Of a DNA stretch of 64,000 nucleotides, positions 56,853-64,000 are shown in pieces. Each line of letters begins with the position of its first letter. The stretch's first letter is position 1. The translations under genes were made by a program, and so were the position numbers. The DNA lies in contig NZ_VSEY01000001.1 of the NCBI RefSeq assembly GCF_008086045.1, positions 248,001 to 312,000 on the forward strand, given 5' to 3'. Source of the DNA: Nonomuraea sp. PA05 (GTDB taxonomy: Bacteria > Actinomycetota > Actinomycetes > Streptosporangiales > Streptosporangiaceae). The notes under the pieces were generated by a model, which was not told the DNA's origin, did not search any database, and saw only the letters and a list, made by a program, of their open reading frames with translations.

Positions 56853-57991
56853 GGCGCCGGCTCCTTGTCCCGTACGCGCAGCGCCGTCGCCGTCAGGGCG
56901 ACGAACGCGGCCAGCAGCGCCGGGATGGCCAGCGCCCGCGGCAACCCCGTCAGCTCGGCGAACGCCCCGATGAACACCGGCCCCGACAACATCCCCAGAT
57001 ACCCGATCGACGCCACCCGCGCCAGCGCCCGCCCGGCGAAGGCGGGATCCCGGTGCCCGGCGGCCGAGAACACCTGCGGCACGATGCACGACAGCCCCGC
57101 CCCGAAGCAGCCGAACCCGACCACCCCGGCCACCTGGTGCCCGCCCAGCAACGCCAGCCCGAGCCCCGCCGCCGCCAGCAGCCCGCAGCACCGCACCAGC
57201 GCGACGGGCCCGAAGCGCGCGGCCAGCCGGTCCCCGGCCAGCCGCCCCGCCGTCATCATGATGGAGAACGCCGCGTACCCGGCGGCGGCGACGCCCGGCG
57301 AGGCCGCCAGGTCCTCCCGCAGGTAGACGGAGCTCCAGTCGGCCGCGGCCCCCTCGCCCACCAGGCAGCAGAACGCCAGCACGCCCAGGAACACGATCCC
57401 CTGAGGCCGCCCCGTCCTGCCAGGGGCGGCGCTCTCCCGCGCGGGCTCGGAGCGCAGCGCCCAGCGCGCCGCCCATGCCGCCAGCACCGCGATCACCGCC
57501 CCCACCGCCCAGAACGTGACCGCCGCCGACAGCCCCCGGTGCGCGAACAGCCCGCCCGCCGTGGCCCCGGCGAACCCGCCCACGCTGTAGACGGCGTGGA
57601 ACGACGACATGATCGGCCGACCGCCGGCCCGCTCCACCTCGACCGCGTTGGCGTTCATGGCCACGTCGAGAATCCCGTGCACGACCCCGAACACCAGCAG
57701 CGTCCCCGACAACGTGACCAGGTCCGGCGCGTACGCGGGCGGCACCAGCACCGCCCCCTGCGCCAGGGCCGCCGGGACCACGGCCCGGGCGCTGCCGTAC
57801 CGGTCCACCAGGCGGCCGACGGCCGTCATGCCGACGACAGCCCCAGCCGCCACGGCGAGCAGCGCGAGGCTGAGCTGCCCGTCGCCGAGCTCCAGCCGCT
57901 CCTTGATGGCGGGGATGCGGGCCGTCCACGTGCCGATGGCCGTGCCCGACAGAAAGAACAGCAGGTAGACGGCGACCCGCTCGCGTCTCAC
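56849..57991 (-). CDS. MFS transporter, YbjJ-like
   Basis: The 380-residue protein has about twelve transmembrane helices, GRLVDRYGSARAVVPAAL (motif A-like) and GILDVAMNANAVEVERAGGRPIMSSFHAVYSVGGFAGA, the YbjJ hallmark. It begins at GTG 57991, overlapping the stop of the DeoR gene (GTGA), so the two are coupled and the transporter probably moves the sugar or metabolite sensed by the DeoR protein. A paralogue is at 35027. Confidence 0.88.
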   Translation of the reverse strand: MRRERVAVYLLFFLSGTAIGTWTARIPAIKERLELGDGQLSLALLAVAAGAVVGMTAVGRLVDRYGSARAVVPAALAQGAVLVPPAYAPDLVTLSGTLLVFGVVHGILDVAMNANAVEVERAGGRPIMSSFHAVYSVGGFAGATAGGLFAHRGLSAAVTFWAVGAVIAVLAAWAARWALRSEPARESAAPGRTGRPQGIVFLGVLAFCCLVGEGAAADWSSVYLREDLAASPGVAAAGYAAFSIMMTAGRLAGDRLAARFGPVALVRCCGLLAAAGLGLALLGGHQVAGVVGFGCFGAGLSCIVPQVFSAAGHRDPAFAGRALARVASIGYLGMLSGPVFIGAFAELTGLPRALAIPALLAAFVALTATALRVRDKEPAP

Positions 57992-58740
57992 GCGGCCTCC
58001 TTGACGATCACTCCGGCGGCGGCCAGCGCGTCGCGCTCCTCCGCGGGGATGCCGGGGTCGGTCACCACCACGTCCAGCCGGCCGATCGGGCAGACCGCGC
58101 CGAACGCCGTACGCGCGAACTTGGCCGAGTCGCACACCACGATCACCCGCCGCGCGGCGGCGATGGCCGCCTGCTTGACCGCCACCTCGGGCAGGTCGTG
58201 CGCGGTCAGCCCGTGCTCGGCGGACAGGCCGCAGCAGCCGATCACCGCCGTGTCGAAGCGCAGCGCCCCGATGGAGCTCTGGGTGAGCGGGCCCATCACG
58301 TTCAGCTCGCCCTTGCGCACCTCGCCGCCGGGCAGCACCAGGCGCACGCGCGGCGCGGCGGCCAGCAGCATCACCGGCTGCAGCGCCAGCGGCAGCACCG
58401 TGACCCGCCGGTCGGCCAGCGCGCGGGCCACCTCCAGCGCGGTCGTGCCGCCGTCCAGCACGACCGCCTCGCCGTCGGCGATGAGCGCGGCAGTTTCCTC
58501 GCCGATGCGCCGCTTGACCTCCACCGCCTCGCGCTCGCGCACCCCGAACGGCGGCTCCTCGCCGCGCAGCAGCAGCGACAGCGCGCCGCCCCTGACCCGC
58601 CGCACCACGCCCTGCTGAGCCAGCTCGTCCAGATCGCGCCTGATCGTCATCTCGGACACGCCGTGCTCAGCGGCCAGCTCGGCCACGGACACGCTGTCGT
58701 GGGTACGCAAGGTGCTCATGATGGCTCGCACACGTTCCAT
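57988..58740 (-). CDS. DeoR/GlpR family transcriptional regulator
   Basis: The 250-residue protein has the DeoR helix-turn-helix (HDSVSVAELAAEHGVSEMTIRRDLDELAQQGVVRRVRGGAL, residues 14-53) and the DeoRC sugar-phosphate-binding domain (DGEAVVLDGGTTALEVARAL, SAEHGLTAHDLPEVAVKQA, VVVCDSAKFARTAF). The ATG at 58740 is 6 bases after TTGTAT on the minus strand, implying a leaderless transcript. It is coupled to an MFS gene and is divergent from a WYL regulator only 44 bases away. Confidence 0.88.
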   Translation of the reverse strand: MERVRAIMSTLRTHDSVSVAELAAEHGVSEMTIRRDLDELAQQGVVRRVRGGALSLLLRGEEPPFGVREREAVEVKRRIGEETAALIADGEAVVLDGGTTALEVARALADRRVTVLPLALQPVMLLAAAPRVRLVLPGGEVRKGELNVMGPLTQSSIGALRFDTAVIGCCGLSAEHGLTAHDLPEVAVKQAAIAAARRVIVVCDSAKFARTAFGAVCPIGRLDVVVTDPGIPAEERDALAAAGVIVKEAA

Positions 58741-58784
58741 GTGTTCATACAAACACGACATATGTGCGCAATACAATGGTAAGC
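58741..58784. promoter_or_regulatory. Compact divergent promoter of the DeoR and WYL genes
   Basis: The 44-base gap holds a minus-strand -10 TTGTAT (58747-58752, 6 bases from its ATG) and a plus-strand -10 TACAAT (58772-58777, 7 bases from its ATG). Between them lies the perfect palindrome ACATATGT (58758-58765). Both transcripts would be leaderless and their RNA polymerases could not bind together. Confidence 0.6.
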
Positions 58785-59753
58785 ATGCGCGCCAGCCGCC
58801 TGCTCTCCCTGCTCCTGCTCCTCCAGACCCGGGGTCGCATGACCGCCCCCGAGCTGGCGGCCGAACTGGAGGTGTCGATACGCACGGTCTACCGCGACGT
58901 GGAGGCACTGTCCGGAGCCGGCGTCCCGGTCTACGCCGATCGCGGCCCGGCGGGCGGCTACCAGCTCCTCGACGGCTACCGCACCCGGCTCAACGGGCTG
59001 ACGGCCGAGGAGGCGTCCTCGCTGTTCCTGGCCGGGCTGCCCGGACCGGCCGCCGACCTGGGGCTGGCCGAGGTGGCCGCCAACGCCGAGCTGAAGCTGC
59101 TGGCCGCGCTGCCGCCCGAGCCGCGTTCGCACGCCTCCCGGATGCGCGAGCGGTTCGTGCTGGACGTGCCGAGCTGGTACCGGTCGGGCGACGACGTGCC
59201 GCACCTGAGCGAGGTGGCCGAGGCGGTGTGGGACCAGCGGCCCCTGCACATGACCTACCGGCGCTGGGGCAAGCAGGAGGTGGACCGGGTGATCCACCCT
59301 CTCGGGCTGGTGCTCAAGGGCGGCTCCTGGTACCTCGTCGCCGCGCCGCCCGACGGGACGCCGCGCACGTACCGGGTGGCGCGGATCCTGACGCTGGAGA
59401 CGCTGCCGGGGCGGTTCGCCCGGCCGGAGGGGTTCGACCTGGGAGAGTTCTGGCGTCAGTACGCCAAGGAGTTCCGCGAGCGCATGTACACCGCCGAGGT
59501 CGTCATCAAGCTCGCACCCGGGCGGGGCGACCTGCTCGCCTACACCATGGGAGCCGACGTCGTCGCCGCCGCGATCGCCGCCGCCCGGCCCGACCCCGAG
59601 GGCTGGCTCACGCTGACCGTGCCGGTCGAGTCGATCCAGCACGCGCGGTGGCTGCTGCTGCGCATGGGGGCCGACGTGGAGGTGCTGGAGCCGCCGGAGC
59701 TGCGCGCCATGATGGCCGAGGCGGTGGCGGAGCTGGCCAAGCTCTACGGCTGA
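58785..59753 (+). CDS. WYL-domain (YafY-type) transcriptional regulator
   Basis: The 322-residue protein has an N-terminal winged helix (LLLLQTRGRMTAPELAAELEVSIRTVYRDVEALSGAGVPVYADRGPAGGYQL), a WYL domain (RPLHMTYRRWGKQEVDRVIHPLGLVLKGGSWYLVA, about 160-210) and a WCX extension (TAEVVIKLAPGRGDLLAYTMG ... PEGWLTLTVPVESIQHARWLLLRMGADVEVLEP). WYL regulators sense nucleic acid or small ligands and many control defence or catabolic genes. The ATG at 58785 is set by the TACAAT box. Confidence 0.88.
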   Translation: MRASRLLSLLLLLQTRGRMTAPELAAELEVSIRTVYRDVEALSGAGVPVYADRGPAGGYQLLDGYRTRLNGLTAEEASSLFLAGLPGPAADLGLAEVAANAELKLLAALPPEPRSHASRMRERFVLDVPSWYRSGDDVPHLSEVAEAVWDQRPLHMTYRRWGKQEVDRVIHPLGLVLKGGSWYLVAAPPDGTPRTYRVARILTLETLPGRFARPEGFDLGEFWRQYAKEFRERMYTAEVVIKLAPGRGDLLAYTMGADVVAAAIAAARPDPEGWLTLTVPVESIQHARWLLLRMGADVEVLEPPELRAMMAEAVAELAKLYG

Positions 59754-59796
59754 AAACCAGGCGAGATTCCTGCGGCCGTTATGTCAGCATCCCGCC

Positions 59797-60411
59797 ATGT
59801 ATCTTCTAGCTTTCATCGGGGCGTGCGTCCTGGTCGCCATGGTGCCGGGGGTCAGCACCGCGATCATCCTGCGCCAGACCCTGCGCGCCGGCCGGGGCTC
59901 AGGGCTGGCCGCCACGCTCGGCAACGAGACCGGCATCCTGCTGTGGGGGCTGGCCGCCGCGTTCGGCCTGTCGGCCCTGCTGGTCGCCTCGCAGGTGGCC
60001 TACGACGTCATGCGCGTGACCGGCGCGGCGCTGCTCATCGTGATGGGCGCGCAGGCGCTGTGGCAGGCCCGCAAGGGGGCCCCGGCCGCACCCGAAGGGC
60101 AGGTCATGCCCGGCTGGCGCGCGCCGTACCTGGCAGGCGTGGGCACCTGCCTGGCCAACCCGAAGGCGGCGGTGTTCGCGATGTCGTTCCTGCCGCAGTT
60201 CGTGCCGGCCGGGCAGAACGTGCCGCTGACGCTCGTCACGCTGGCCGTCGTGTGGGTCCTCGTCGATCTGATCTGGTACGGGCTGCTAATCTGGGCGGTC
60301 GACCGGGCCAAGGCATGGCTGGGGCGACCGGCCGTCAAGAGGCGGCTGGAACAGATCTCCGGCGTCGTGCTCGTCGGGCTCGGCGTGCGGATGGTGGTGG
60401 AGTCGCGTTGA
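59797..60411 (+). CDS. LysE family translocator
   Basis: The 204-residue protein has about six transmembrane helices and the LysE signature VLVAMVPGVSTAIILRQTLRAGRGSGLAATLGNETG near residue 10, with a second GTCLANPKAAVFAMSFLPQFV. It probably exports an amino acid or related metabolite. It follows the WYL regulator by 43 bases. The next gene starts inside its stop codon. Confidence 0.88.
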   Translation: MYLLAFIGACVLVAMVPGVSTAIILRQTLRAGRGSGLAATLGNETGILLWGLAAAFGLSALLVASQVAYDVMRVTGAALLIVMGAQALWQARKGAPAAPEGQVMPGWRAPYLAGVGTCLANPKAAVFAMSFLPQFVPAGQNVPLTLVTLAVVWVLVDLIWYGLLIWAVDRAKAWLGRPAVKRRLEQISGVVLVGLGVRMVVESR

Positions 60412-61142
60412 CCATCTGGCACGGTGAACGGGGCACGGGAGAGCCGGTCGTGCTGCTGCACTCGACGGCGGTCGACTCCGGCATGTGGGACGCCCAGGAA
60501 GAGGCGCTGGCCGCGCGCTTCCGGGTGATCAAGGTGGACTTCCGCGGGTACGGGCGCACTCCGTACCAGGCCGACGGCCCGTACAGCGACGCGGGCGACG
60601 TCGCCGAGGTGCTGGCCGCGCTGGGCGTGAGCCGGGCCGCGATCGTCGCCTCCTCTGGCGGGTCCCAGGCGGCGCTGGAGCTGGCCGCCGCCGGGCTGGC
60701 CGGGCGGCTGGTGCTGCTCAACCCGGTGTCCACGCTGGAGCCCACGCCTGACCTGCGGGCGTACTGGGCGGAGGAGTCGCGCCTCCTGGAGGCGGGCGAC
60801 GTGCACGGCGCGGCGGAGCTGAACGCGCGCACGCTGCTCGGGCCGGAGGCGGGCGACGAGGCGTGGCAGCGGGTGGTGGCGATGCAGCGGCACGCGTTCG
60901 AGGTGCAACTGGCCGCCGATCCCCGGCCCGAGCAGACCGAGGGCGAGCTGAAGCCGGCCGAGATCGACGTGCCCGCGCTGGTGGTCGCCGGCGCCCACGA
61001 CCTGCCGTACTTCCGCGACAGCGCCCACCACCTGGCGGGCGAGCTGCCCCAGGCGCGGCTGGTCGAGCTGCCCTGGGCGGGCCACCTGCCCGCGCTCGAA
61101 CGTCCTGAGGAGATCAACGCGCTGCTCCTGGACTACCTTTGA
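60408..61142 (+). CDS. Alpha/beta hydrolase
   Basis: The 244-residue protein has VVLLHSTAVDSGMWD (oxyanion), nucleophile elbow ASSGGSQ (serine near residue 82), an acid residue in VVAGAHDLPYF and the histidine of PWAGHLPALERP. It resembles 3-oxoadipate enol-lactonase-like hydrolases. The start is the TTG at 60408, overlapping the LysE stop (TTGA), which indicates coupled translation. Confidence 0.82.
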   Translation: MTIWHGERGTGEPVVLLHSTAVDSGMWDAQEEALAARFRVIKVDFRGYGRTPYQADGPYSDAGDVAEVLAALGVSRAAIVASSGGSQAALELAAAGLAGRLVLLNPVSTLEPTPDLRAYWAEESRLLEAGDVHGAAELNARTLLGPEAGDEAWQRVVAMQRHAFEVQLAADPRPEQTEGELKPAEIDVPALVVAGAHDLPYFRDSAHHLAGELPQARLVELPWAGHLPALERPEEINALLLDYL

Positions 61143-61145
61143 TGC

Positions 61146-61358
61146 ATGACGAACGACCTGGCGTCCCTCATGAGGCAGGCGCAGGACGACGATCCGCTGG
61201 TGGCCCTGCACGCCACCACCGCGCTGCGGCGTGAGATCGAGCGCCTGGAGGCGGTCCAGGTCCGGCGCGCCCGGGTGGCGGGGCTGGCCTGGGCGCAGAT
61301 CGCCGACGCCATCGGGGTGAGCAAGCAGGCGGTCCACAAGAAGTACGGCCGGCGCTAG
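61146..61358 (+). CDS. Small helix-turn-helix protein
   Basis: The 70-residue protein has a helical N-terminal part (LVALHATTALRREIERLEAVQVRRAR) and a C-terminal helix-turn-helix-like segment (GLAWAQIADAIGVSKQAVHKKYGRR) common in short actinobacterial proteins of unknown role. It starts 4 bases after the hydrolase gene and is probably in its operon. Its stop codon shares CTAG with the convergent SRPBCC gene. Confidence 0.75.
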   Translation: MTNDLASLMRQAQDDDPLVALHATTALRREIERLEAVQVRRARVAGLAWAQIADAIGVSKQAVHKKYGRR

Positions 61359-61672
61359 CTCTTCCAGTGCTCGGCGAACCAGCCGAGCGCGATGTTCCAG
61401 GAGTAGCCGCGCCGGATCCGCCCCGCCACCGCCGGTGGCAGCGTGTCCAGGCCGCGGTGCTCCAGCAGCACCTCGGTGCCGCCCTCGACGGGGCTGAAGG
61501 CGACCTCGATCTCCATCTCGCCGTCGTTGAGCAGGTCGGCCCAGACCAGCCGGCGCGGCGGCTCCCAGGCGAGCACCTTCCCGGTGTCGACGTGCCCGCC
61601 GTCGGACCACAGCTCGCGCAGGTAACCGTCCTGGAACCGGATGCCCACCGCTTCGGATCGTGTGGGGCGCAC
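61355..61672 (-). pseudogene. N-terminally truncated SRPBCC/AHSA1 domain protein
   Basis: The 105-residue reading frame encodes the latter two-thirds of an AHSA1-like SRPBCC protein: AVGIRFQDGYLRELWSDGGHVDTGKVLAWEPPRRLVWADL, then VEGGTEVLLEHRGLD and the terminal GYSWNIALGWFAEHW. About 40 N-terminal residues with the first strand and helices of the fold are missing, and a stop codon precedes the frame at about 61673. The truncation point coincides with the start of plasmid-like DNA. Confidence 0.65.
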
Positions 61673-61733
61673 TTATCTGACCAGAGGGAACCCAGGTCTG
61701 ACGTGCGGTAACGGCTGTCCACTCACATTCGGC

Positions 61734-61753
61734 GTGTGCCGTTGTGTGCCGTT
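61734..61753. repeat. Tandem GTGTGCCGTT at the element edge
   Basis: GTGTGCCGTT occurs twice back to back (61734-61743 and 61744-61753). It lies in the 165-base gap (61673-61837) between the broken SRPBCC gene and the replication-like gene, and could be a binding site of the encoded protein or part of a border. Confidence 0.5.
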
Positions 61754-61837
61754 GATGGCCCGTGAGTGCCGCTGGTTGCGGAATCCGTACGGAATGATCT
61801 TGGCGTCCGTGACCCCTGCGTTCCCGGTCGCGGCACC

Positions 61838-63205
61838 ATGACGGCGGCGGCCGACACGAGCCGCCCACGACAGCCCCGACGCGGCGCACCCCCATGCGCC
61901 GCGCCTGCGGACGTCTGCTCACGCACGCACCCGCACGCTGTTCGTCCGGCACGCACGACCCACACTCCCGCCCGCCCCGCCCGGCCGGGCGATGCTCGAC
62001 GCCTCACCGGCGTCTCCGACTTGCCCAACCTCGCCGCCCAGCCGTCGCGGGCGCTCATCGCCGCCGCGGTGCCGCGCGGCATGCGGCGGGCCGGCTCGCA
62101 GCAGGAGTGGCTGCGCATCCTGAAGGAGGCCCCGGAGGTTCTCGTGCTGCGCTGCGACGGCTACGCGAATCTGCTGCGGATCGCGAATCTGATCACGTGG
62201 GCGGCCGACTGGTCCACGATGTGCTCCCGGCCGACGATCGCGCGGCTGGTCGAGGTGACTGGCCTGTCCGAGTCGAGCGTGAAGCGGTGGGTGCGGTGGC
62301 TACGCGTCCGGGGCTGGCTCGGCGTGGTCGAGCAGGGCTCCACCGTCCGCTACCGCAAGGGCACGCACGCGGGCCTTGTCGATGACGGGTTGGGCAACCG
62401 GGCTGCCGTCTGGGTGCTGGCTGTGCCGCGCCGTTTCCGCGCTGATCGTCTCCGCCACCGTAATGATCATGAATGCAAGCATGCTGAGCAGCCTGAACGG
62501 ACAAGTGAACCCCCCTCTGTGTCTCTCCCTGAGAGACACAGAGCTGATCCCACGCGCGCGCGTGAGAAGTCCCCTCACCGCTTCCGTGATCATCACCGCA
62601 TCCCGCCGACCTGGAGCCTGCACGCCACGGCCAGGACGAAACGCGACAAGATCGCCCTGTGTGAGCGGCTCCGCACGGAACTCCCGCTCCTGCGGCGCGT
62701 CACCGCCTGGTACCTCCGCTGGTGGCTTGCCCCCTTCATCGACGAGGGATGGACGGCGGCCGACGTGCTGCACGCGCTGGATGTGCGGGCGGACGACTCG
62801 CGGTGGACGTACACGTGGTCCAGCTCGGCGGAGATCCGGCATGTGCCTGGCTGGGTGCGGTATCGGCTGTCGGCGTGGCTGGATGAGCAGGGGCGGCCGG
62901 TGGCGTCGCGGTCGCAGCGGCGCGCGAGGGCGGACGAGGTTCGACGCTCGGCCCAGGAGACCCGTAGGCGGGAGTGGGCACGGATGGCGGCAGCCGCCGG
63001 GTGGCTGCTCGGTCCGGACCGGAGCGCGGACGACGCTTCGCCGGTGGATCGGTCTGTCGCTCCTGGCGGGCCGGCGGCGGACCCGAGTGCCGAGTATCGG
63101 GCGGTGCGGGCGGAGATGGAGCGGCGCCGCCGGGAGAGGGCGGCGGCGCAGGAGGCGATGTGGGCCACCTGGCAGGCCCGGCGGCCCGTGAGGAAGGTGT
63201 CATGA
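61838..63205 (+). CDS. Winged-helix protein resembling plasmid/integrative-element replication initiators
   Basis: The 455-residue protein has a winged helix at about residues 125-175 (SRPTIARLVEVTGLSESSVKRWVRWLRVRGWLGVVEQG) preceded by a conserved-looking block (LAAQPSRALIAAAVPRGMRRAGSQQEWLRILKEAPEVLVL). A Pro/Arg/Ala-rich N-terminus and a basic C-terminus follow and flank it. It resembles HTH replication or regulatory proteins of actinomycete plasmids, but I cannot name the family. The start is uncertain; the low-complexity stretch up to about 62020 may be non-coding. It is coupled to the next gene (ATGA). Confidence 0.6.
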   Translation: MTAAADTSRPRQPRRGAPPCAAPADVCSRTHPHAVRPARTTHTPARPARPGDARRLTGVSDLPNLAAQPSRALIAAAVPRGMRRAGSQQEWLRILKEAPEVLVLRCDGYANLLRIANLITWAADWSTMCSRPTIARLVEVTGLSESSVKRWVRWLRVRGWLGVVEQGSTVRYRKGTHAGLVDDGLGNRAAVWVLAVPRRFRADRLRHRNDHECKHAEQPERTSEPPSVSLPERHRADPTRAREKSPHRFRDHHRIPPTWSLHATARTKRDKIALCERLRTELPLLRRVTAWYLRWWLAPFIDEGWTAADVLHALDVRADDSRWTYTWSSSAEIRHVPGWVRYRLSAWLDEQGRPVASRSQRRARADEVRRSAQETRRREWARMAAAAGWLLGPDRSADDASPVDRSVAPGGPAADPSAEYRAVRAEMERRRRERAAAQEAMWATWQARRPVRKVS

Positions 63206-63528
63206 CGGACGCGAGAGCATGGGCGGACCTGGCCCGGACGTGGCTGGCGGCGTCGTCGCCGCGGGCGGCACGGGCGATGCGGGAACGGGAGCAGGAGGCG
63301 GCGCGTCGTCGCCGGGAGCGGCGGCCGGATGGCGAATGGCGGGGGAGGCGCGCGGATCGGGAGGCGGAGGAGGCGCTGAGCCGGGTGCGGTGGGCGACGG
63401 AGCCTGCTCAGGCGAGCGGCCCGAGCGCGGAGGAGATCGAGGCTGCGCGGGAGGCGCTGGCGCGGGACCTGGCGATGGCGCGGGCTCGTGCTCGCGCTCG
63501 GCGGGAGCGTGGGGATAGGTCCTCGTGA
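63202..63528 (+). CDS. Small charged helical protein of the mobile segment
   Basis: I do not recognise this 108-residue Arg/Glu/Ala-rich protein. It looks like a long helix or coiled coil (REREQEAARRRRERRPDG, IEAAREALARDLAMARARARARRE). AGGAAGG lies 5 bases before the ATG, which overlaps the stop of the replication-like gene. It is probably an accessory protein of that gene. Confidence 0.6.
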   Translation: MTDARAWADLARTWLAASSPRAARAMREREQEAARRRRERRPDGEWRGRRADREAEEALSRVRWATEPAQASGPSAEEIEAAREALARDLAMARARARARRERGDRSS

Positions 63529-63826
63529 GCAGCCGATCGGTGGCGCGAGCCAAGATCACGATCCTCGCTACGGTCGTGCGACGTGATCGGCCAGCGTGCG
63601 CGGAGCGCTCATCATGGTGGCCTCTGGCAGGCGTACGCGCCTGGTCCGAGGTAGCGGAACCGCCAACGACGATCTTGGCTGAGAATCGCACACAGACAAG
63701 ATCATCATGGCTTTGACCAGGAAGATCATAACCCTAGACTTGATAGGTGTGCGAGGTATCCTGGAAGTAGGCACACAGAAAGATCAACAAGGCAGTGACC
63801 AGGCACAACACCCCCAAAGGAGAGCC
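63529..63826. promoter_or_regulatory. Non-coding stretch with AAGATCA repeats and a promoter
   Basis: No gene is seen. AAGATCA occurs directly at 63552, 63698, 63722 and 63780, with a related GATCTT on the other strand at 63671. TTGACC (63713-63718) and TAGACT (63735-63740), 16 bases apart, make a good sigma-70-type promoter giving a leader of about 80 bases for the gene at 63827. The base composition is lower in G+C than the surroundings. The repeats could be iterons or binding sites of the replication-like protein. Confidence 0.5.
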
Positions 63827-64000
63827 ATGAACCTGCCCACCCCTCCCGCCACCGCGATCCCCGCCGACCAGATCGGGGCCATCACCCCCTCCCAGGTGAT
63901 GAAGGACGCAAGGGTCGCCAGCACCCGCCCCGAACACGTGCTCGACGCCGCCGCCGTCGCCATCGCCTCCGTCATGGCGACGGTCTCGGGCACCAGCTTC
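63827..64000 (+). CDS. Unidentified gene, cut by the window end
   Basis: An open frame of 58 codons starts at ATG 63827, with AAGGAGA 5 bases upstream, and runs off the window. The visible protein begins MNLPTPPATAIPADQIGAIT and continues through an Ala-rich helix (VLDAAAVAIASVMATVSG). I cannot identify it. It reads away from the repeat-rich stretch and is likely part of the mobile segment. Confidence 0.65.
   Translation, partial: MNLPTPPATAIPADQIGAITPSQVMKDARVASTRPEHVLDAAAVAIASVMATVSGTSF

Noticed and set aside
1..64000. tRNA or rRNA genes and intact insertion sequences
   Set aside because: I looked for cloverleaf-like segments, CCA ends and transposase motifs and saw none that I could support.

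Overview
The window is GC-rich DNA (about 70% G+C, strong GC3 bias, many GTG and TTG starts) from an actinobacterium. The gene mix suggests the Streptosporangiaceae and probably Nonomuraea: a mycothiol-dependent isomerase-family protein, several LacI-controlled glycosidase loci, SpoIIE-type PAS/GAF phosphatase, many TetR and MerR regulators, and numerous leaderless promoters. The genus is an inference; no rRNA or tRNA gene is present to fix it. No CRISPR array or intact transposase was seen.

Layout. 1-13.3 kb is accessory metabolism and regulation: a truncated FAD monooxygenase, a DUF1048 gene, two serine beta-lactamase-like hydrolases each behind a MerR-type dyad, a MerR regulator, a methyltransferase with an internal tandem duplication, an orphan Imm7 immunity gene, a secreted GH71 alpha-1,3-glucanase, a tautomerase/SDR pair facing a TetR regulator, and a PAS-GAF-PP2C phosphatase. 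At 12.6-14.0 kb a TetR gene abuts the deletion-ridden remains of a TetX-like monooxygenase. 14.1-23.2 kb is a LacI-controlled rhamnoside/glucoside locus (ABC importer, GH78 rhamnosidase, secreted GH3). 23.2-25.2 kb holds an SDR and a P450.

25.3-36.2 kb is the most distinctive block: a five-gene branched-chain-amino-acid-type ABC importer, divergent from boxB, followed by a PaaX-type regulator, boxC, an amidohydrolase and an MFS transporter. BoxB and BoxC epoxidise and ring-open benzoyl-CoA aerobically. The importer probably brings in an aromatic acid and the PaaX-type protein probably controls the genes. BoxA, BoxD and a benzoate-CoA ligase are not in the window. 36.4-44.5 kb holds a DUF1345 membrane protein, a P450/TetR pair, a secreted PHB-depolymerase-like esterase, a sigma factor with a membrane partner, and a VOC/AraC/VOC group. 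44.6-52.7 kb is a second LacI-controlled sugar locus (ABC importer, YicI-type alpha-xylosidase, GH43), which fits xylo-oligosaccharide or xyloglucan use.

52.7-61.7 kb contains mixed regulators, a phospholipid-methyltransferase-like protein, a TauE/SafE exporter, a second YbjJ-like MFS with a DeoR regulator, a WYL regulator, a LysE exporter and an N-terminally truncated SRPBCC gene. That truncation coincides with the left edge of a plasmid- or integrative-element-like segment (61.7 kb to the end): a winged-helix replication-initiator-like protein, a small coupled gene, a non-coding stretch with AAGATCA repeats, and the start of a further gene cut by the window edge.
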